Position numbers and translations under genes: made by a program. Positions 58,308-64,000 of a stretch of 64,000 bases of DNA are shown here, one piece after another. This stretch comes from Streptomyces sp. DvalAA-14. Its GTDB lineage: Bacteria > Actinomycetota > Actinomycetes > Streptomycetales > Streptomycetaceae. Numbering within the stretch: the stretch's first letter is position 1; each line of letters starts with the position of its first letter. The notes under the pieces were generated by a model. The model had not been told where the DNA came from and did not search any database. It was given only the letters and a program-made list of their open reading frames with translations. Where the stretch lies: assembly GCF_900091855.1 (NCBI RefSeq), contig NZ_FMCH01000325.1, forward strand, positions 62,001 to 126,000, written 5' to 3'.

Positions 58308-61300
58308 ATGGGTGTGAAACGGTGGATCGGGCGGTGGCCTGTGTACCGTCAGCTCACCGGGGAGGACCCGTTGGGCCGCGGCAAGGCGGCCCAGTCCCCG
58401 CGCTCGGCCGGACTGGCGCCCCGCACGGAGAGCGCCGACCGGGTGGTGGACTCGATCTGTCCCTATTGCGCCGTGGGGTGCGCCCAGCGCGTCTTCGTCA
58501 AGGACGAGCAGGTCATCCAGATCGAGGGCAATCCGCACAGTCCCATTTCGCGCGGCCGGCTGTGCCCGAAGGGCTCGGCCAGCAAGCAGCTCGTCACCGG
58601 CCCGCAGCGGGTGCAGAAGGTGCGCTACCGGCCGCCCTACGCCACCGAATGGCAGGACCTGGATCTGGACACGGCCATGGACATGGTGGCCGACCGGGTG
58701 CTGGACGCCAGGCGCAGGGGCTGGCAGGACGTCGACGAGGCGGGAAAGACACTCCGGCGGACCATGGGCCTGGCCAGCCTGGGCGGCGCGACCCTGGACA
58801 ACGAGGAAAACTACCTGATCAAGAAGTTGTTCACGGCCCTGGGAGCACTCCAGGTCGAGAACCAGGCCCGTATTTGACACTCCGCCACGGTTCCCGGTCT
58901 GGGAACCTCGTTCGGTCGCGGTGGTGCCACCGACTACCAACAGGACCTGGTCAACTCCGACTGCATCATCATCATGGGCTCGAACATGGCCGAGGCCCAT
59001 CCGGTCGGGTTCCAGTGGGTCATGGAGGCGAAGAACCGCGGCGCCCGGGTCATCCACATCGACCCCCGGTTCACCCGTACCAGCGCGCTGGCCGACCAGC
59101 ACGTCACGCTGCGGGCCGGCACGGACATCGCCTTCCTCGGCGGGGTGATCCACCACATCCTGTCCAACGACCTGTACTTCCGGGAGTACGTGCAGGCCTA
59201 CACCAACGCCTCGTTCCTGGTGGACGAGCGGTTCCAGGACACGGAGGACCTGGACGGACTGTTCGGCGGCTACGACGCGCGCACCGCCGCCTACGACGCG
59301 TCCGTGTGGGCCTACGAGTCCTGCCCGACCGAGGAGCAGCCGGGCCGCCGCTCGAAGGAGCAGTCCCACGGGTACAGCCACGGGGCGAGCGGCCCCGTCA
59401 TGGAGGGATCGGCGCAGGACATCGCCGCCGACCCGACCCTGGAGCATCCCCGGTGCGTCTTCCAGGTGCTCAAGCGGCACTTCTCCCGCTACACCCCGGA
59501 CATGGTGGAGCGGATCTGCGGTGTGCCGCAGGACCTGTTCGCAGAGGTCTGCCGGGCCTGGACGTCGAACTCGGGGCGCGAACGCACCGCCGGCCTGGTC
59601 TACAGCGTGGGCTGGACCCAGCACTCGACCGGCGCCCAGTACATCCGGGCCGGGGCCATCATCCAGCTTTTGCTGGGCAACATCGGCCGTCCGGGCGGCG
59701 GGATCTACGCGCTGCGCGGCCACGCCAGCATCCAGGGCTCCACCGACATCCCGACCCTGTTCAACCTGCTCCCCGGCTACCTCCCGATGCCCGACACCAC
59801 CCACGAGGACCTCAACAGCTACGTGGAGGGCATCAGCGGCCACAACCAGAAGGGATTCTGGGGCAACGCCGGCGCCTACACCGTCTCGCTGCTCAAGGAG
59901 TACTGGGGCGAGGCCGCGACCGCGGACAACGACTACTGCTTCGACTACCTGCCGAGGATCAACGGCGACCACGGTACCTACCGCACCGTGATGGACATGG
60001 TCGACGGCAAGGTGTTCGGCTACTTCCTGCTCGGTCAGAACCCGGCGGTCGGCTCGGCCCACGGCAGGCTGCAACGCCTGGGCATGGCCAACCTCGACTG
60101 GCTGGTCGTCCGCGACCTGGCCATGATCGAAAGTGCCACCTTCTGGAAGGACGCGCCCGAGATCGAGACCGGGGAGATCGCCACCGAGCGCTGCCGTACC
60201 GAGGTGTTCTTCTTCCCCGCCGCCTCGCACGTCGAGAAGTCCGGCACGTTCACCCAGACCCAGCGGATGCTGCAATGGCGCGACCAGGCCGTCGAACCCG
60301 CCGGGGACCAGCGCTCCGAGCTGTGGTTCTTCCACCAGCTCGGCCTGAGGCTGAAGGCCAAGCTCGCCGGCTCGACCGACGAGCGGGACCGTCCGCTGCT
60401 CGACCTGGCCTGGGACTACGACGTGGAGGGCGACGAGCCGTCGTCGGCGGACGTGCTGCGTCACATCAACGGCATCGACCTGCGCACCGGCCGCACGGTC
60501 AGCGGCTACACCGATCTGCGGGCGGACGGCAGCACCTCCTGCGGCTGCTGGATCTACAGCGGTGTCTACGCCGACGAGGTCAACCAGGCCCGCCGCCGGG
60601 TCTCCCGCTTCGAGACCGGCCCCTACGACGGGGAGTGGGGCTGGACCTGGCCGATGAACCGGCGGGTGCTCTACAACCGCGCGTCGGCCGACCCGCAGGG
60701 ACGCCCCTGGAGCGAGCGCAAGAAACTGGTCTGGTGGGACGCGGAGCGCGCCGAGTGGACGGGCCACGACATCCCGGACTTCGAGAAGAACAAGCCGCCG
60801 GAGTACCGACCGCCCGACGGGACGTCGGGACCCGAGGCGCTGCGCGGCGACGACGCGTTCATCATGATGTCCGACGGGAAGGCGTGGCTGTTCGCCCCGG
60901 CCGGGCTGGCCGACGGCCCGCTGCCCACCCACTACGAGCCCGCCGAGTCCCCGGCGCGCAACCTCCTGTACGGCCAGCAGGCCAACCCGGTACGCAAGGT
61001 CTACGGGCGCGCCGACAACCCCGCCAACCCGGCCGCACCCGAGGCGCACGGCGACATCTTCCCCTACGTCTTCGGCGCCGCCCGGCTCACCGAGCACCAC
61101 ACCGCGGGCGGAATGAGCCGCCAGCTCCCCTATCTGGCGGAGCTTCAGCCGGAGCTGTTCGTGGAGGTGTCGCCGGAACTGGCCGCCGAGCGGGGTCTGC
61201 GCCATCTCGACTGGGGCCATGTGATCACCAGCCGGACCGCGGTGGAGGCCCGGGTGGTCGTCACCGACCGGATGGCGCCGCTGCGGATCGACGGCCGGGT

Positions 61301-61598
61301 GGTCCACCAGGTCTGGATGCCCTACCACTGGGGGCAGACCGGCCTGACCACCGGGGACGTGGTCAACGACCTGATCGGGGTGGTGGCCGACCCGAACGTG
61401 TTCATCCAGGAGAGCAAGGTGCTGACCTGCGACGTCCGGCCCGGACGTCGGCCCAGGGGCCCGGAACTGCTGCGGTACGTCGAGGACTACCGGCGGCGCG
61501 CCGGCATCACCCCGCAGACCGGCACCCGCCTGGTGACATCCGGGGACGGCGACAGACCAGCCCACGCGGAGAACGACCGGCCGGAGGAAACACCGTGA
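58308..61598 (+). CDS. Formate dehydrogenase catalytic subunit, selenocysteine-containing
   Basis: This is one gene read through the in-frame TGA at 58875-58877 as selenocysteine (residue 190), giving about 1096 residues. The N-terminus has a [4Fe-4S] site (Cys51, 54, 58 and 86; ICPYCAVGCAQ, RLCPKGS). Around residue 190 it reads NQARI-U-HSATVPGL, matching the Sec-His site of molybdopterin formate dehydrogenases. GRGGATDYQQDLVNSDCIII and HPVGFQWVMEAK, then IDPRFTRTSA, follow. AAGGAG is 8 nt before the ATG. It oxidises formate to CO2 and passes electrons to FdhB. No Tat signal is seen, so the subunit faces the cytoplasm. Confidence 0.9.
58878..58910 (+). promoter_or_regulatory. Bacterial SECIS element within the formate dehydrogenase gene
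   Basis: GGTTCCCGGTCTGGGAACC at 58889-58907 folds as a perfect 7-bp stem with loop GGUCU, starting 11 nt after the UGA. The apical GGUCU loop and the distance are those of the E. coli fdhF/fdnG SECIS bound by SelB. It is inside the coding sequence and reads as SATVPGLGTSF. Confidence 0.9.
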
Positions 61599-62611
61599 CG
61601 CAGGAGCACAGCCTCTACGGGTTGCTCACCGACCCCGCCGCGGACGCCGGCCACCGCGATCACCCGCCCAGGGTGGGTTTCTTCACCGACACCTCGGTGT
61701 GCATCGGCTGCAAGGCGTGCGAGGTGGCCTGCAAGGAGTGGAACGGCGTCCCCGAGGACGGTGTGGACCTGCTGGGCATGTCCTTCGACAACACGGGCAT
61801 GCTGGGCGCGAGTTCCTGGCGGCACGTCGCCTTCATCGAGCAGGACGCCCCGCTGGGCAGGCAGGACGCGGGCCTGCCGGGTCTTCCCACCGGCCCCTCC
61901 GCCACCGGGACCGCGGACCGGACGGTGGCCGCCGCGATGCCCGCGGCGCCGCGGGCCGGCGCCGAACTGGGCACCGGCCCCGTCGACCTGGGATTCCCCT
62001 CGTTCGACCTGCCCGGCGCGGCGACCGGCACGGAGAGCCGCACCGCCTTCCGCTGGCTGATGTCCTCGGACGTGTGCAAGCACTGCACACACGCCGGCTG
62101 CCTGGACGTCTGCCCCACCGGTGCGCTGTTCCGCACCGAATTCGGCTCGGTGGTGGTCCAGCAGGACATCTGCAACGGCTGCGGCTACTGCGTGTCCGGC
62201 TGCCCGTACGGCGTCATCGACCGGCGGCCCGACGACGGCCGGGCCTTCAAGTGCACCCTGTGCTACGACCGGCTGCGCGGCGACATGGAGCCGGCCTGCG
62301 CACAGGCGTGCCCGACCAAGTCCATCCAGTTCGGCCCCCTGGACGAACTGCGGGAGCAGGCCGGCCGGCGGCTGGAACAGCTCCACGAGGCCGGGGTCGG
62401 CGAGGCCCGGCTGTACGGGCACGACCCCGACGACGGGGTGGGCGGCGACGGCGCGTTCTTCCTGCTGCTGGACGAGCCGGAGGTGTACGGACTGCCGCCG
62501 GACCCGGTGGTGCCGACCCGCGACCTGCCGGCGATGTGGAAGTCCGCCGGGCTCGCCGCCTCCGCGCTGCTGGCCGCCTCGGTGGCCGTCTTCCTCGGCG
62601 GTTCGCGTTGA
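61595..62611 (+). CDS. Formate dehydrogenase iron-sulfur (beta) subunit
   Basis: The 338-residue protein has four [4Fe-4S] Cys sets: CIGCKACEVACKEWNG, CKHCTHAGCLDVCPTGA, CNGCGYCVSGCPYG and CTLCYDRLRGD with CAQACPTKSI. A C-terminal helix (GLAASALLAASVAVFLGG) anchors it. It passes electrons from the catalytic subunit to the membrane subunit. The GTG start overlaps the catalytic gene stop by 4 nt, and GGAGG lies 8 nt upstream. Confidence 0.95.
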   Translation: MTQEHSLYGLLTDPAADAGHRDHPPRVGFFTDTSVCIGCKACEVACKEWNGVPEDGVDLLGMSFDNTGMLGASSWRHVAFIEQDAPLGRQDAGLPGLPTGPSATGTADRTVAAAMPAAPRAGAELGTGPVDLGFPSFDLPGAATGTESRTAFRWLMSSDVCKHCTHAGCLDVCPTGALFRTEFGSVVVQQDICNGCGYCVSGCPYGVIDRRPDDGRAFKCTLCYDRLRGDMEPACAQACPTKSIQFGPLDELREQAGRRLEQLHEAGVGEARLYGHDPDDGVGGDGAFFLLLDEPEVYGLPPDPVVPTRDLPAMWKSAGLAASALLAASVAVFLGGSR

Positions 62612-63672
62612 GCGCGGGACAGGTCCGGCCGGCGACCCCCCGCGCCGGGGCCGCCGGGCTGTGGGCGCGCGCCGTGGCCCGCATCGGTACGGGACGGCAC
62701 GAGCCGGCCACCGGGACACCGCCCGGGCACCGCTCCTACTACGGCCGGCCCGTGCTCAAACCCCCGGTGTGGGAGTGGGGGGTCCCGGCGTACTTCTTCA
62801 CCGGCGGACTTTCGGCCGGCTCCGCGCTGCTGGCGGCCGGCGCCGACCTGACGGGGCGACCGGCGCTGCGCAAGGCGGGCCGCCTGGGCGGTTTCGCCGC
62901 CCTCCTGGTCAGTTCGTACCTGCTGGTCGCCGACCTCGGCAGGCCGGAGCGCTTCCACCACATGCTGCGCGTCGCCAAGCCGACCTCGCCGATGTCGGTG
63001 GGCACCTGGATCCTGGTGGCCTACGGGCCGGGCAGTGCGCTGGCCGCCGGGGCCGAACTGCTCCCGCGCTCGGTGCGCGCCACCCTCCCGGGCCGGCTGC
63101 TGGTGACGGCCGCCCGCCCGGCGGGGATGTCCGCGGCCCTGCTCGCCCCGGCGCTCGCCTCCTACACGGCGGTGCTGCTCTCCCAGACGGCGGTGCCGGC
63201 CTGGCACGAGGCCCGCGCGGAGCTGCCGTTCGTCTTCACCGGATCGGCGGCGGCCAGCGGCGGCGGGCTGGGGATGCTGCTGGCGCCGGTGACCGAGGCG
63301 GGCCCGGCCCGACGGCTCGCCGCGGCCGGCGCCGCGGCCGAACTCCTCGCGTCGCGGCTGATCGAACGGCGTCCCGGGCTGGTGCCCACCGCGTTCACCA
63401 CCGGCCGGGCACACCGGCTGCGGCAGGCGTCGCAGTGGCTGACGCTGGGCGGCGCGGTCGCCGCGGTCACGGTGGCCCGGCGCAGCCGGCCGGCCGCGGC
63501 CGCGGCGGGAGCGGCCCTGCTGGCCGGCAGCGTGCTGCAGCGCTTCGGCGTGTTCGAGGCGGGCGTGGCCTCCACCAAGGATCCGGCCTACGTGGTGGTG
63601 CCGCAGCGGGAGCGGCTGCGGACCACCGGCGGGGTGGCCCGGGAGGCGGGGGCGTCCGACCCGGGCCGCTGA
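62608..63672 (+). CDS. NrfD/PsrC-like membrane subunit of formate dehydrogenase
   Basis: The 354-residue protein has about eight to nine helices, opening PPVWEWGVPAYFFTGGLSAGSALLA, the NrfD pattern, and containing DLGRPERFHHMLRVAKPTSPMSVGTWILVAYG. NrfD proteins transfer electrons to quinones without haem. The start is a TTG overlapping the previous stop (TTGA). With the catalytic and beta subunits it completes a quinone-reducing formate dehydrogenase. No further formate dehydrogenase subunit follows on this strand. Confidence 0.9.
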   Translation: MSAGQVRPATPRAGAAGLWARAVARIGTGRHEPATGTPPGHRSYYGRPVLKPPVWEWGVPAYFFTGGLSAGSALLAAGADLTGRPALRKAGRLGGFAALLVSSYLLVADLGRPERFHHMLRVAKPTSPMSVGTWILVAYGPGSALAAGAELLPRSVRATLPGRLLVTAARPAGMSAALLAPALASYTAVLLSQTAVPAWHEARAELPFVFTGSAAASGGGLGMLLAPVTEAGPARRLAAAGAAAELLASRLIERRPGLVPTAFTTGRAHRLRQASQWLTLGGAVAAVTVARRSRPAAAAAGAALLAGSVLQRFGVFEAGVASTKDPAYVVVPQRERLRTTGGVAREAGASDPGR

Positions 63673-63676
63673 CACC

Positions 63677-64000
63677 TCACATGAAGTTGCGAGTGTGCAG
63701 GGCCGAGAGCTCGGCCGCCTCGTCGGCGGGGAACCCGAGCCGCAGGAGCCGGCGCTGCCGCCCTTCGTCCATCGCCGCCAGCAGGCCGCGGACGGCCCGG
63801 TGACCGCGGCCGATGGCGGCGGGCTCCCAGCCGCCGGCCGCCAGCAGGACCAGAGCGTCCAGGACGTCCTGGTTGAGACCGGCGGTGTCCCGCAACATGT
63901 CGTGACGACGTTCGACCGCGCCGCGCAACCGGCCCCGCAGGCCCGGGTCCACGGACGACTGGTGCTCCAGATGGGCGATACCGAAGGCGACATGGCGGGC
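63677..64000 (-). CDS. 3' part of a ferritin-like/diiron protein (cut by window edge)
   Basis: The frame enters from the right edge and stops at 63677. Its first residues read ARHVAFGIAHLEHQ, similar to the DEARHVAFG helix of diiron ferritin-like oxygenases and ribonucleotide-reductase-like proteins. The rest is helical (MLRDTAGLNQDVLDALVLLAAGGW) and ends FPADEAAELSALHTRNFM. The N-terminal metal helices are outside the window. It is convergent with the formate dehydrogenase operon, 4 bp from the NrfD stop. Confidence 0.5.
   Translation of the reverse strand, partial: ARHVAFGIAHLEHQSSVDPGLRGRLRGAVERRHDMLRDTAGLNQDVLDALVLLAAGGWEPAAIGRGHRAVRGLLAAMDEGRQRRLLRLGFPADEAAELSALHTRNFM

Noticed and set aside
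58875-58877. TGA splitting the formate dehydrogenase gene, as a nonsense mutation or two genes
   Set aside because: The residue position, the following His, the intact downstream frame and the GGUCU hairpin all fit selenocysteine.
58143-61565. 1140-codon minus-strand open frame opposite formate dehydrogenase
   Set aside because: Antisense shadow of a gene with firm motifs; no family features.
1-64000. tRNA genes, in particular a selenocysteine tRNA
   Set aside because: I saw no cloverleaf-like sequence in the intergenic regions; selC is probably elsewhere in the genome.

Overview
The window is very GC-rich, with strong third-position G/C bias, Streptomyces-like ribosome binding sites, many secreted carbohydrate-active enzymes and several one-gene-one-regulator modules. 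This points to a streptomycete or close actinobacterial relative. The many transporters, regulators, gene fragments, an insertion sequence and few core genes suggest an accessory (chromosome-arm-like) region. I see no rRNA, tRNA or CRISPR array.

Layout. 1-3.4 kb: an IS5-type element with a translationally coupled passenger gene. An inverted remnant of a sister copy lies on the other side of a methyltransferase gene, and a broken SMI1/KNR4-like gene follows. 3.4-9.5 kb: a DinB-like protein, then an ABC exporter pair followed by a secreted beta-propeller/phosphoesterase, closed by a perfect 14-bp terminator hairpin. 9.7-13.2 kb: two divergently transcribed polytopic membrane-protein units with two dyad operators between them, next to a BlaI-type repressor and M56 metalloprotease pair. 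13.3-16 kb: an APC permease and a Tat-exported propeller protein.

16-26.2 kb: a catabolic locus. A DUF1275 protein, an alpha/beta hydrolase, a binding-protein ABC importer, a cupin-like protein and an NHL-repeat protein form one minus-strand run. It is divergent from a GntR/FCD regulator, and a tartronate-semialdehyde-reductase-like and a hydroxypyruvate-isomerase-like gene follow. AT-rich sites of similar sequence lie upstream of both minus-strand runs. 26.5-31.5 kb: a stand-alone cytochrome b of the QcrB type, an internally deleted methyltransferase, a secreted GH130-like enzyme and small ORFs.

31.9-37.2 kb: a compact biosynthetic locus with a polyketide-cyclase-like SRPBCC protein, an SDR, a type III polyketide synthase, an acyl carrier protein and a FabF-like ketosynthase, with a RibD/DHFR-like reductase nearby. 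37.8-53.4 kb: a mixed accessory segment holding a GH78 rhamnosidase, GNAT protein, small secreted protein, ArsR-like regulator, chitosanase with CBM, TetR regulator with a divergent quinone oxidoreductase, serine hydrolase, secreted tyrosine phosphatase, extra GAPDH and an enoyl-CoA-hydratase-like protein.

53.7-64 kb: a PAS/GAF/SpoIIE phosphatase whose frame has lost its stop, an amidase, a six-helix membrane protein, and a three-gene membrane-bound formate dehydrogenase operon. Its catalytic subunit has an in-frame UGA followed by a textbook bacterial SECIS hairpin, so it is read as a selenoprotein. The window ends inside a ferritin-like gene. The strongest points for follow-up are the selenoprotein formate dehydrogenase, the type III PKS/ACP/KS locus, and the BlaI/M56 pair with its candidate membrane-protein regulon.
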